The notes beneath the pieces were generated by a model. It worked only from the letters and a program-made list of their open reading frames with translations, made no database searches and was not told the DNA's origin. A DNA stretch of 64,000 nt, taken from Saccharopolyspora indica. GTDB lineage: Bacteria; Actinomycetota; Actinomycetes; Mycobacteriales; Pseudonocardiaceae. This document shows, one piece after another, positions 8,740-17,167 of the stretch; position 1 is the first letter of the stretch, and each line of letters begins with the position of its first letter. The stretch lies in NCBI RefSeq assembly GCF_027853965.1, contig NZ_JAQGLB010000011.1, positions 1 to 64,000 of the forward strand. Direction: 5' to 3'. The position numbers and the translations under genes were made by a program.

Positions 8740-11003
8740 TGCACGCCGGTGCTTCGGCTCGACTGGTCGGGTTCAAACGCCACTTGCGAGCCGCGATCAG
8801 CGACGGCGGAACGTTCCTGTTCTCCGAACGCGGTGTCACGGCGTTGCGCGGGCCGCAGGTCGCGGCGCTGGCGTCGCTGCTCGACGGCACCCGCGACCTG
8901 GCGACGCTGCAGCGCAGCCGCCCGGCCGGGCTGGCCGCCGACCAGGTCGTCGGCCTCGTCCAGCAACTGATCGACGCCGATCTGGTCGCGCTGCGCCCGG
9001 ATCCGGCGCCGGCCGCCGAGGCACCGGAGATCGCCTACTGGGACAGCTGCGGACTCGACCCGGTCACCGCCCGCGAGGGCGTGTCCGGCCGGGTCGGGCT
9101 CACCGCGGTCGGAACGCACATCGACGTCGCGGCCGTGGCGCAGGCGCTGGAGGCGTCCGGGACGTCGGTCGCGCTCGGTGGTGACGAGACCGCCGAGCTG
9201 ACCGTGGTGCTCTGCGACGACTACCTCAACCCCGAGCTGACGCACGTCGACGCAGCGCACCGCGCGGCCGGGCGGCCGTGGCTGCTGGCCAAGCCCGTCG
9301 GCGGCCAGGTGTGGATCGGCCCGGTCTTCCAACCGGGTGCGGGCCCGTGCCTGCACTGCCTGACGACCCGCCTGTGGGGGCATCGCAACGCCGAGGCGAC
9401 CGCGCAGCGGCTGCTCGGTGAGAGCGGCCCGGCGCAGCGCCCGCTGGCCTCGGTCGCCCCGCTGGCCGGGGCGGCTGCGCAGCTGATCGCGCTGGAAGCG
9501 ACCAAGTGGCAGGGCGGGCACCGATATCCGGGTCAGCACAGCGTGTGGACCTTCGACAGCCTGGACTTCCGCGGGCGGCACCACGAGGTCCGGGCCCGCC
9601 CGCAGTGCCCGCACTGCGGCGACCCGTCGCTGGTGGCGGCCCAGGCCTGGAGCCCGATCCGGCTGCGTCCCGTGCGGCGGGCGTGCTACGCCGGTGGCGG
9701 GTACCGGTCCCGGACCCCGGAGCAGGTCCTGCGGCGCTACCGGCACCTGGTGAGCCCGGTGAGCGGGGTGATCAAGGAGATCAAGCAGGACACCCGCGGC
9801 CCCGACCTGTTCAACTCGTTCCGCTCCGGGCCGAACTTCGGTGCGGTGGCCGGTGACGTCGACGCCCTGCGCAGCAGCCTCCGCGACGAGAGCGGCGGGA
9901 AGGGCGTCACCGCGATCGATGCCGAGGTGGGAGCGCTGTGCGAGGCGCTGGAACGCATCAGCGGCCGGTACCACGGCGATGAGGTGCGGGTGCGCGCCAG
10001 CTTCTGCTCGCTCGGGGAGGAAGCCATCCACCCGGGGGAGCTGCTGCTCTACGACGAGAAGCAGTACGCCGACCGGCGGAGGTGGAACGCCGAGCACGCA
10101 CCGGCGCAGCACGTCTGCGAACCGTTCGACGAGAACGCGGAACTCGACTGGACCCCGGTGTGGTCGCTGACCGGTGGGCACCACCGGCTGGTGCCCACCC
10201 GGATGCTCTACTACGGGGCTCCCGGCCCGCGCAGCGTGCGCGCCGACTCCAACGGCAACGCCGCGGGGACCTGCTTGGAAGATGCGGTGCTGCAAGGGCT
10301 CCTGGAGCTCGTCGAGCGGGACGCGGTGGCTTTGTGGTGGTACAACCGGACTTCGGCCCCCGGTGTCGACCTGGACGCGTTCGGCGATCCGTGGCTGGCC
10401 GAACTCCGCCGGGCCTACCGGGAGATCGGCCGCGAGGTGTGGGTGCTCGATGTCAGCGCGGACCTCGAAGTCCCGGTGATGGCGGCGGTTTCGCGCCGGA
10501 CGGACGGTCCGGCCGAGGACATCATGTTCGGCTTCGGCGCTCACCTGGACCCGCACATCGCGCTTCGCCGGGCGCTGACCGAGCTGAACCAGCTGATGCC
10601 CGCGCTACTGAGCGCCGATGCCGGAGCCGAGTTCTCCGCCGACGACCCGGACGCCCGCCGCTGGTGGCGGACCGCCACCGCGGCCAACCAGCCCTACCTG
10701 GTTCCCGACCGCGCCCAACCGCTGCGCGGGCCGGGCGATTTCGGCCACCGGCCGGGTGCGGACCTCGCAGCCGATGTCGCATCGCTGACCACTAGGCTGC
10801 GGGCACGTGGCCTTGAGGCGTTCGTGCTCGACCAGACCCGTCCCGATCTCGAGCTACCAGTGGTCAAGGTGATGGTGCCGGGGATGCGGCACTTCTGGGC
10901 CCGGTTCGCCCCGGGCCGGCTCTACGACGTGCCGGTGCGGCTCGGCCGGTTGCGCGAGCCCACGCCGTACGCGGAGCTCAACCCGTTACCGCTGTTCCTC
11001 TGA
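8739..11003 (+). CDS. Fused TOMM cyclodehydratase (ThiF-like partner domain plus YcaO domain)
   Basis: 754 residues from the ATG overlapping the peptide stop. The N-terminal half resembles the E1/ThiF-like leader-binding partner protein, with zinc-type CxxC pairs near residues 204 (CLHC) and 290 (CPHC). The C-terminal half, from about residue 350, is a YcaO domain with ATP-site segments EALERISGRYHGDE and ELVERDAVALWWYNR. It ends in a proline-containing tail (ELNPLPLFL), the kind of C-terminus important in azoline-forming YcaO enzymes. It is predicted to bind the leader and use ATP to cyclise Thr, Ser or Cys to azolines. The fused form is common in actinobacterial TOMM loci. The TGATG overlap with the peptide gene is the best evidence for its substrate. 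Confidence 0.88.
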   Translation: MHAGASARLVGFKRHLRAAISDGGTFLFSERGVTALRGPQVAALASLLDGTRDLATLQRSRPAGLAADQVVGLVQQLIDADLVALRPDPAPAAEAPEIAYWDSCGLDPVTAREGVSGRVGLTAVGTHIDVAAVAQALEASGTSVALGGDETAELTVVLCDDYLNPELTHVDAAHRAAGRPWLLAKPVGGQVWIGPVFQPGAGPCLHCLTTRLWGHRNAEATAQRLLGESGPAQRPLASVAPLAGAAAQLIALEATKWQGGHRYPGQHSVWTFDSLDFRGRHHEVRARPQCPHCGDPSLVAAQAWSPIRLRPVRRACYAGGGYRSRTPEQVLRRYRHLVSPVSGVIKEIKQDTRGPDLFNSFRSGPNFGAVAGDVDALRSSLRDESGGKGVTAIDAEVGALCEALERISGRYHGDEVRVRASFCSLGEEAIHPGELLLYDEKQYADRRRWNAEHAPAQHVCEPFDENAELDWTPVWSLTGGHHRLVPTRMLYYGAPGPRSVRADSNGNAAGTCLEDAVLQGLLELVERDAVALWWYNRTSAPGVDLDAFGDPWLAELRRAYREIGREVWVLDVSADLEVPVMAAVSRRTDGPAEDIMFGFGAHLDPHIALRRALTELNQLMPALLSADAGAEFSADDPDARRWWRTATAANQPYLVPDRAQPLRGPGDFGHRPGADLAADVASLTTRLRARGLEAFVLDQTRPDLELPVVKVMVPGMRHFWARFAPGRLYDVPVRLGRLREPTPYAELNPLPLFL

Positions 11004-11157
11004 TGAGCGCGCGAGGTGCGGAGCTCGCACGGCGGTGCGCGCAGTGGAACCCGGCGGGTGCGCGGAATCCGCCGGGGATCCGCGGTGCGCGCGGCGTGGT
11101 GGATCGGCGGCTTCCGAGGGGATCGGCGGCGGCCTTCGATGATCGAGGAGAACCGGC

Positions 11158-12606
11158 TTGACTTCCCAGAGCAGCGGCGCAACGCCGGCAACCGTCCGGC
11201 TCTGGTCGCTGAGCGAGGACACCTTGGTGGAGTCCGACACCCAGGGCGTCTCGCTGCACGTGGTCGCCAAGGGGGGCGAGTACACGCTCGCCGAGCCGAG
11301 CGAGCTGGTGCGCGAATCGTTGCGCCGGATGACGCTCGGACCGGTGTCGTTGGCCAACGTGGCGGCGTCGGTGCGGCGGCCCGGTACCGGCTCAGGCGTG
11401 ACGGACGACGATGCCGAGGAGCTGATGCGGGTGCTCGACCTGCTCAGCGCGTCGGTGGTGCATTCGCTCGGGTTCGCCGACGGCCTGGCGCCGTTGCTGT
11501 CGGCCGTGCCGACCACCGCAGCGGAAGGGTTCGAGCCGCGGGTTCCCCCGCGCACCCGGCCGCTGCGCTTGTCGCGTTTCGCCGCCCTGCGCGGTGCCGG
11601 GCAGGAGCTGGTGCTGGATGCGCCGCACGCGGTGTACCGGATCGTGCTCCAGCAACCGCTCTCCGCGCGGATCTGCACCGCGTTGGCCAAGCCCTGCTCG
11701 GTCGCCGAGATGGCCGATGAGCTGGGCCATCCCGAGGCGGTGATCGCCGAGATCGCGGCCTACCTGCTGGCGTCCGGTTGCGTGCTGCTGGGCGACGAGC
11801 AGGGCGGTTTCGCCGAGGACGACGCCGCCGAGCTGCGGCCGTGGTCGCACCACGACCTGCGGTTCCACGTGTTCAGCAGGTCCGGGCGGCACGACGCCGC
11901 CGAATCCCGCGGCGTCGCCGAGCAGCCCCCGTTGTTCAAGCCGGTGCCGGACGGTCCCCGGATCGCGCTGCCACGGCCGCAGCAGATCGACGCGGACCGC
12001 GACCCGCGCTTGGGTGAACTGCTGGAATCCGCGTCGCCCTGTTCAGGCGTGTCCGATCTCCCGCTCACCGCGGATCAGTTGGGCGAGCTGCTCTACCGCA
12101 GCGCGCGAGTGCGCTCGATGGGGACGATCGACCTGCACGAACGCGGGAGCTTCCGCTCCTCGGAACGACCGTACTTCAGCGTGGCGCGGCTCTACGAGCT
12201 GGAGCTCTACCTCGTCGTGGCCGGCTGCGCGGGCTTGGCACCGGGCATCTACCACTACGATCCCGAGGCGCACGCCGTGGTCCTGATCAGGGAGGAGAGC
12301 CCGGATTGGGCGGCGTTGCTGGACATGGCGAAGGTGTCGGCCGGGATCGGGTGCCGGCCGCCGCTGCTGATCACCGCCACCGCGCGCTTGGCCCGCAGTT
12401 CCTGGCTGCTCAACGGTGCCGCTTACGCGACCGCGCTGATGCACGTCGGTGCGTTGCAGCAGGTGCTGCACCTGACGGCCAAGGCGATGGGGTTGTCCGC
12501 GCGCCCGGTGCCGATGGATTCCGACGGTGTCGTCGCGCGCGCGTTGCGGCTGCCGTGGCCGGATGAGGTCGACGTGGGGGAGTGCGTGGTGGGAGTGCCC
12601 TGCTGA
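11158..12606 (+). CDS. SagB-type FMN-dependent dehydrogenase (TOMM azoline oxidase)
   Basis: 482 residues from a TTG start with GAGGAG ten bases upstream. The C-terminal ~200 residues form a nitroreductase-fold SagB/McbC domain (SERPYFSVARLYELELYL, then LAPGIYHYDP, then ALMHVGALQQVLHLTAKAMGLSA). The N-terminal half is a winged-helix-like leader-contact region, as in larger actinobacterial members. These FMN enzymes oxidise azolines to azoles after YcaO-catalysed cyclisation. It lies 154 bases downstream of the cyclodehydratase on the same strand and completes a minimal precursor/cyclodehydratase/dehydrogenase set. No protease or transporter dedicated to this locus is visible beside it. Confidence 0.87.
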   Translation: MTSQSSGATPATVRLWSLSEDTLVESDTQGVSLHVVAKGGEYTLAEPSELVRESLRRMTLGPVSLANVAASVRRPGTGSGVTDDDAEELMRVLDLLSASVVHSLGFADGLAPLLSAVPTTAAEGFEPRVPPRTRPLRLSRFAALRGAGQELVLDAPHAVYRIVLQQPLSARICTALAKPCSVAEMADELGHPEAVIAEIAAYLLASGCVLLGDEQGGFAEDDAAELRPWSHHDLRFHVFSRSGRHDAAESRGVAEQPPLFKPVPDGPRIALPRPQQIDADRDPRLGELLESASPCSGVSDLPLTADQLGELLYRSARVRSMGTIDLHERGSFRSSERPYFSVARLYELELYLVVAGCAGLAPGIYHYDPEAHAVVLIREESPDWAALLDMAKVSAGIGCRPPLLITATARLARSSWLLNGAAYATALMHVGALQQVLHLTAKAMGLSARPVPMDSDGVVARALRLPWPDEVDVGECVVGVPC

Positions 12607-12792
12607 GCCGATCGGCCCGCGACCGTACGACGAATGCCCGCTGGTAGCGAATACTCGCCACCTCTTGTTAATGAATCAGGTCGACTTCGCGACTAAGTTG
12701 TGAGCGAACCGCGCGTTTGACCGGTGTCAGCGCGGTAGTGCGCACTCGGACTGGTGGCGGGTGCGGGTCATTCGGACGGCGTTAGGGAGCCG

Positions 12793-14028
12793 ATGCCAAC
12801 TGGGGACAGGGAAGCCGACGGCTGTGGAAGTGCCCTGGGGCGCCCGCCGTCGCACGACCACGGACGTGCCGAGATGCTCGACGGCGACGGTGACGCCGAA
12901 GCCAGTACACCGAACGAAGTTCGGCATTTCGTCGCGCAGATGGCGCCGAGGCTCGCCAACGGGATCCTCGCCGCCGTGTTCTGCGCCGTCGGGCTGAGCG
13001 CCTTCTTCAGCGTGCTGGCCGCAGGCAGCTCGACCGGGTACATCGCGCTGAGCGTGGTGTACCTGCTCGCGGTGCTCGGTCTGCAGCTGGGCTACTTCTC
13101 CCGGCCCACGACCCGCTTCCGGCCCGCGGTCACGTACCCGGCGATCGCGGTGCAGGCGCTGCTGGTGTACGTGCCCGTGCTGCAGTTCGGGGAGGCCTGG
13201 GTCGGTTTGCCCGGTTTCCTGGCGGGCAGCCTGCTGCTGAGCTTGCGACCAGCGGTGTCGATCCCCGGCGCGGCGGTGGTGGTGGCGAGCATGGGGGTGC
13301 TCGGCGCCGTGTTCGGCAAGACGGCGCTGGCGACCGCGCACCTGGTCATCTCGGCCACGATCACGGGCCTGGTGGTGTACGGCCTGACCAGGCTGGTGCG
13401 CTTGGTCAGCGGGCTGCACGCGGCGCGCGGCGAGCTGGCCAGGATGGCTGTCGCCGAGGAGCGATTGCGGATCTCCCGGGACGTGCACGACCTGCTCGGG
13501 CTCAGCCTCTCGGCGATCACGCTGAAGAGCGAGCTGGCCGATCGGTTGATCACCGACCACCCGGAGCGGGCGCGGGCCGAGATCACCGAGATCCTGGAGA
13601 CCTCGCGGCGGGCGCTGGCCGACGCCAGGCAGGTGGCCAGCGGCTCCCGCACGCTCTCGCTGCACGACGAGTGCCGGTCCGCGCGGTCGATCCTGTACGC
13701 CGCCGACGTCGAGGTGCGCATCGCGGGGGCCGGGCGCGAGCTGCCGGACCAGGTCAGCTCGGTGCTCGCCACGGTGCTGCGGGAGGGCATCACGAACGTG
13801 CTGCGGCACAGCAAGGCCGAGCACTGCCAGATCGAGATCGCCGAGGAGGACGGCGCGGTCGTGCTGGAGATCGTCAACGACGGTGCTGTGCCGCCCGCGG
13901 ACGAGCCCGTCGACGGTGGTCACGGCATCGACAACCTGTCGCACCGGGTGCGGGCGCTGGGCGGCTCGCTGACCGCGGATTGGGAACCCGGCGACACCTA
14001 TCGCCTGCGAGCGGTGGTTCCGCTCTAG
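12793..14028 (+). CDS. Sensor histidine kinase, NarL/DesK type
   Basis: About 411 residues. After a hydrophilic N-terminus come about five or six hydrophobic segments (residues ~50-200). A HisKA_3 dimerisation/phosphoacceptor helix follows (ERLRISRDVHDLLGLSLS, with the phosphorylated His in RDVHDL), and then a HATPase_c domain with REGITNVLRHS (N box) and GHGIDNLSHRV (G box). The start at 12793 has AGGGAG in front; an in-frame GTG at 12754 is possible. It converges on the response-regulator gene 14132-14737. The pair most likely forms one two-component system, although they are on opposite strands. The signal is unknown. Confidence 0.88.
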   Translation: MPTGDREADGCGSALGRPPSHDHGRAEMLDGDGDAEASTPNEVRHFVAQMAPRLANGILAAVFCAVGLSAFFSVLAAGSSTGYIALSVVYLLAVLGLQLGYFSRPTTRFRPAVTYPAIAVQALLVYVPVLQFGEAWVGLPGFLAGSLLLSLRPAVSIPGAAVVVASMGVLGAVFGKTALATAHLVISATITGLVVYGLTRLVRLVSGLHAARGELARMAVAEERLRISRDVHDLLGLSLSAITLKSELADRLITDHPERARAEITEILETSRRALADARQVASGSRTLSLHDECRSARSILYAADVEVRIAGAGRELPDQVSSVLATVLREGITNVLRHSKAEHCQIEIAEEDGAVVLEIVNDGAVPPADEPVDGGHGIDNLSHRVRALGGSLTADWEPGDTYRLRAVVPL

Positions 14029-14131
14029 AGCCGGATGCCTGGCTTGTTCCGGATCGCGGAATCCAGTTCGGCGCGGTCCTTCGTGGAGCGCGGCTCAGCG
14101 CCGGAAGGGCTCCTCACCGGGGTACTGGTGG

Positions 14132-14737
14132 TCAGATCCAGCCGGCCTCGGTCGCGATGCGGATCGCATCGACCCGGTTGCGCGCGTTCAGCTTGCTGAC
14201 CGCCGAGGTCAGGTAGTTGCGCACCGTGCCGGTGGAGAGGTAGAGCTGCGCGGCGATCTCGGTCGGGTCGTTGCCGTCCGAGGTCAACCGGAGGATCGTG
14301 ACTTCCCGGTTCGTCAGCGGGCATTCGGCACCGTCCCAGGCGGACAGCGCGAGTTCGCCGTCGACGACCCGCCGTCCGCTGGCCACGTTGCGGATCGCGT
14401 TGGCCAGCTTCGCCGACGGGGCGTCCTTGAGCATGAACCCGTTGACCCGCGCGGCCAGCGCCCGTCGCACCGTGCCGGGGCGCCCGAGGCTGGTCAGGAT
14501 CAGCGTGCGGCAGGTGGGCAGCTGCTCGTGCAGCTCGGTGGCCGCGGTGAGACCGTCCTGACCGGGCAGATCGATGTCGATGACGGCCACGTCAGGGCTG
14601 TGTTCCTTTGCCATGGGAAGGATTTCGTCGCCGCTGGCCACGTCGACCACCACCTCGATGTCCGGCTCGAGGTTCAGCAGCGCGACCAGCGCACCGCGCA
14701 CCATGTGCACATCCTCGGCCAGCAGAACCCTGATCAA
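14132..14737 (-). CDS. LuxR/NarL-family response regulator
   Basis: 201 residues. The receiver domain (1-120) carries the acidic pocket AEDVH and a phosphoacceptor Asp at about 54 (AVIDIDLPGQDG). The C-terminal LuxR helix-turn-helix has LTNREVTILRLTSDGNDPTEIAAQL and LSTGTVRNYLTSAVSKLNARNR, shown here only in part. It is the DesR-like partner expected for the adjacent DesK-type kinase. It is transcribed divergently from the AraC-type regulator that opens the enediyne region, so it may control that promoter. Confidence 0.9.
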   Translation of the reverse strand: MIRVLLAEDVHMVRGALVALLNLEPDIEVVVDVASGDEILPMAKEHSPDVAVIDIDLPGQDGLTAATELHEQLPTCRTLILTSLGRPGTVRRALAARVNGFMLKDAPSAKLANAIRNVASGRRVVDGELALSAWDGAECPLTNREVTILRLTSDGNDPTEIAAQLYLSTGTVRNYLTSAVSKLNARNRVDAIRIATEAGWI

Positions 14738-15179
14738 CTCATCCCCCCAGGACGGTCAGGTGGATCTCAGCGGGTGTTCCTGGTCGGACGCTCCCATTCG
14801 CCGACCCTGCCGTAGGTCGAATATCCGCACCGCGATGGTACCCCGGCGGCTTGCTCCTGGTTCGAAGTCCGTTTGAAGCCTGCCGCGCATGCTAGCGCGT
14901 GGGTTCCGGTAGTGGGCGAAACGGCGTGCTGGGACGTCGTTTTGAGGCGCACCGGGCTGGACGGGCGGAGGGGACCCGCCGGTGCGGCTGCCGAACCCCG
15001 CCGGCCCGGCGACGGGGAATCCGAATCCGGGGCGGCGATGCCGGAGAACCGCGTTGCCGAGGTCGCTCGACATCCCGACGGGGCGTTGTCCCGGCGACTT
15101 CTGGTCCCGCGCACGTTCCGCGCCGCGCTGGCGGGTGTCCACAACGGGCGTCGGAACCGCTGAATCTTCTGGAGGAGCC
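14738..15179. promoter_or_regulatory. Divergent gap between response regulator and AraC-type gene
   Basis: 442 bases hold no credible gene. An open frame running into the AraC-type gene from 14982 has no ribosome site at its own start. The region must hold the leftward response-regulator promoter and the rightward AraC promoter. It is the natural place to look for binding sites of the two-component system. GGAGGAG at about 15171-15177 serves the ATG at 15180. Confidence 0.5.
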
Positions 15180-15995
15180 ATGAGACAGCCCGTGGAGCAA
15201 GCTATTTCGGCGATGCGTGATCGCTACTTCGACCCGATCACGTTGCAGGACCTGGCCGCGGAGGTGTTCGTCAGCCCGTTCCACTTCTCCCGGGTGTTCG
15301 CCAAGAGCACCGGGGTGACGCCGGGGAGGTATCTGACCGCGATCCGGCTCTTCGAGGCGAAGCGGTTGCTGGTGACCAGTTCGATGACGGTCTCCGACAT
15401 CGTGTGCAGCGTCGGGTACAGCAGCGTCGGCACGTTCACCACCCGGTTCACGAAGGCGATGGGCATGACGCCGAGCCAGTACCGCGACCCGCGGGTGCGG
15501 GAGCTGATGCTCGCGTGGGCACCGGACTTCCAGCGGTTCCCCGAGCTGGGCGGGTACGTCGGGGATCGACCGGACGTCGGCACGGGCAGTGCCGCTGCTT
15601 CGTCCATCACCGGGACGGTAGAAGTACCACCGGCCATCGCACCGGCCTCGGTGCTGGTCGGGGTGTTCGCCGACCCGATCCCGCAGTGCGGGCCGGTGGC
15701 CTGCGCGGTGCTGCCGAGCACGGGGAGCTCGCGGGTGACGATCCCGAACGTGCCGATCGGCCGCTGGCGGGTGCTGGCCGTCGCGCAGCCCGCGGACGGT
15801 GCTCAGCCGCTGCACCTGCACGCGGTGCGGGAGCCGGTCACGGTCAGCCCGGGCCGGGTCGCGAACGTCCAGCTGCGGCTGCGGCCGGTGACCCCGACCG
15901 ACCCGCCCGTGGCGATCACCCTGGCAACTCCTTCGTCGCTGCGCGGCGAAGGCGGCTACGACGGCGCCCCCGCGTTCCGGCGGGCAGCGGCCTGA
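15180..15995 (+). CDS. AraC-type regulator with N-terminal HTH and C-terminal beta-rich domain (copy 1)
   Basis: 271 residues with a strong GGAGGAG site. The double helix-turn-helix of the AraC family is at the N-terminus (residues ~5-105; DLAAEVFVSPFHFSRVFAK and VGYSSVGTFTTRFTKAMG). The rest, about residues 135-245, is a beta-rich region, VEVPPAIAPASVLVGVFADP through PVTVSPGRVANVQLRLRP in fragments. That is the reverse of the usual AraC order. The same layout recurs in the protein encoded at 40693-41445, and both carry a valine-rich stretch ending in LRLRP. It stands at the left edge of the enediyne operon and is probably a cluster-specific regulator. Confidence 0.85.
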   Translation: MRQPVEQAISAMRDRYFDPITLQDLAAEVFVSPFHFSRVFAKSTGVTPGRYLTAIRLFEAKRLLVTSSMTVSDIVCSVGYSSVGTFTTRFTKAMGMTPSQYRDPRVRELMLAWAPDFQRFPELGGYVGDRPDVGTGSAAASSITGTVEVPPAIAPASVLVGVFADPIPQCGPVACAVLPSTGSSRVTIPNVPIGRWRVLAVAQPADGAQPLHLHAVREPVTVSPGRVANVQLRLRPVTPTDPPVAITLATPSSLRGEGGYDGAPAFRRAAA

Positions 15996-16077
15996 GCTCA
16001 TCCCGCGGATCGGCGCCCTGCGAACGGTCCGGGCCGCGATCGCGGCCCGGACTTCGAACTGGAGAGGAGACAGGCGG

Positions 16078-17109
16078 ATGGCGACGGCGATCGGTTTGGT
16101 GCGCAGGAAGGTGCTCGCTCCGGCACTCGACGAGGTGTCCTTCGCCGCGCGCGGGTTCCCACCCGCGCCGGCTGGGGCGACGCGACGGCTGGAGGCGATT
16201 CCGCAGTCGGTGGTCTGCGGCTTCGAGTGGGGCATCGAGGGAAGCGGCCTGGCGGAGGTGGAGCGCCGGGTGGCGCTGGTCGAGGAGGGGATGCGCGGGT
16301 TCGCCTACGAAGGCGTGGCGATGGCCTGCACCGTGCTGGACGCGTTCGCCGGGGGACGCGGCAGGCGCACCCGGGAGCTCCTGCGCGGTCCGGCCGCGCC
16401 GCACCTCTTCCTCGCCTACATCGGCATCGGGTTCGCCATGACGAGGTTGCCCCGGAAGTTGTGGAAGAACGTGCTCCCGGACCTGCCGGAGACGCCGTTG
16501 CACCCGACGATGAGCTGGCTCGCGGTCGACGGCTACGGGTTCGACCTGGCCTACTTCCGGACCCGGCGGTGGGTCGATGACCAGCGGGTGCCCGCCGCGC
16601 ACCCGTGGGGCGGGTTCCCGGAGTACTTCCCGCGGGCCGTCGACCAGGGGATCGGGCGCGCGCTCTGGTTCGTCCACGGAGCCCAGGTGGACGCCGTCGC
16701 CGCCGCGGTGCGGCGGTTCCCCGTGCCGCGGCAGGCCGATCTGTGGAGCGGGGTGGGGCTGGCCGCGACGTTCGCCGGCGGTTGCGACAGCGCGAACCTG
16801 ACCGCGCTCCGCGGCCACTCCGGCGCGCACGCCGATGAGCTCGGGCTGGGCGCCGTGTTCGCGGCGAAAGCCCGCACCTACGCCGGTTTCGTGCCCGAGG
16901 AGACCGGGATCGCGGTGACCGCGCTGACCGATCGGACGGTGGCCGGAGCGGTGGCGCTGGCCGACCGCACCGAGATCACCGAAGATTCTCCGGAATTGCC
17001 CGCCTACGAGTTGTGGCGGCAGCGGATCAGGGACGGAATCGCCGACCGGCAAGGGGATTCGAGCCCTCCGCAACCGGGGAGTAGGTCCGGGGTGCCGACC
17101 GCTCGATAA
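16078..17109 (+). CDS. Enediyne-cassette DUF1702 protein (UnbL-like), copy 1
   Basis: 343 residues of the DUF1702 family, which is conserved in enediyne clusters next to unbV and unbU. Recognisable stretches are RGFAYEGVAMACTVLDAF, YIGIGFAMTRLPRK and AVDQGIGRALWFVHGA. The family has no established catalytic activity but is part of the minimal cassette genes around the PKS. A GGAGAGGAG site precedes the ATG. It is the first gene of a long co-directional operon and lies directly before a second, diverged copy. Confidence 0.85.
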   Translation: MATAIGLVRRKVLAPALDEVSFAARGFPPAPAGATRRLEAIPQSVVCGFEWGIEGSGLAEVERRVALVEEGMRGFAYEGVAMACTVLDAFAGGRGRRTRELLRGPAAPHLFLAYIGIGFAMTRLPRKLWKNVLPDLPETPLHPTMSWLAVDGYGFDLAYFRTRRWVDDQRVPAAHPWGGFPEYFPRAVDQGIGRALWFVHGAQVDAVAAAVRRFPVPRQADLWSGVGLAATFAGGCDSANLTALRGHSGAHADELGLGAVFAAKARTYAGFVPEETGIAVTALTDRTVAGAVALADRTEITEDSPELPAYELWRQRIRDGIADRQGDSSPPQPGSRSGVPTAR

Positions 17110-17167
17110 TCGTCGTGGCGATCACGCTGCGAAACAATTTTCCCACCCAGCAAAGGGGGAGAGCGAA

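Noticed and set aside
12754..12792. Upstream GTG start for the histidine kinase
   Set aside because: No ribosome site precedes it, whereas AGGGAG sits before the ATG at 12793.
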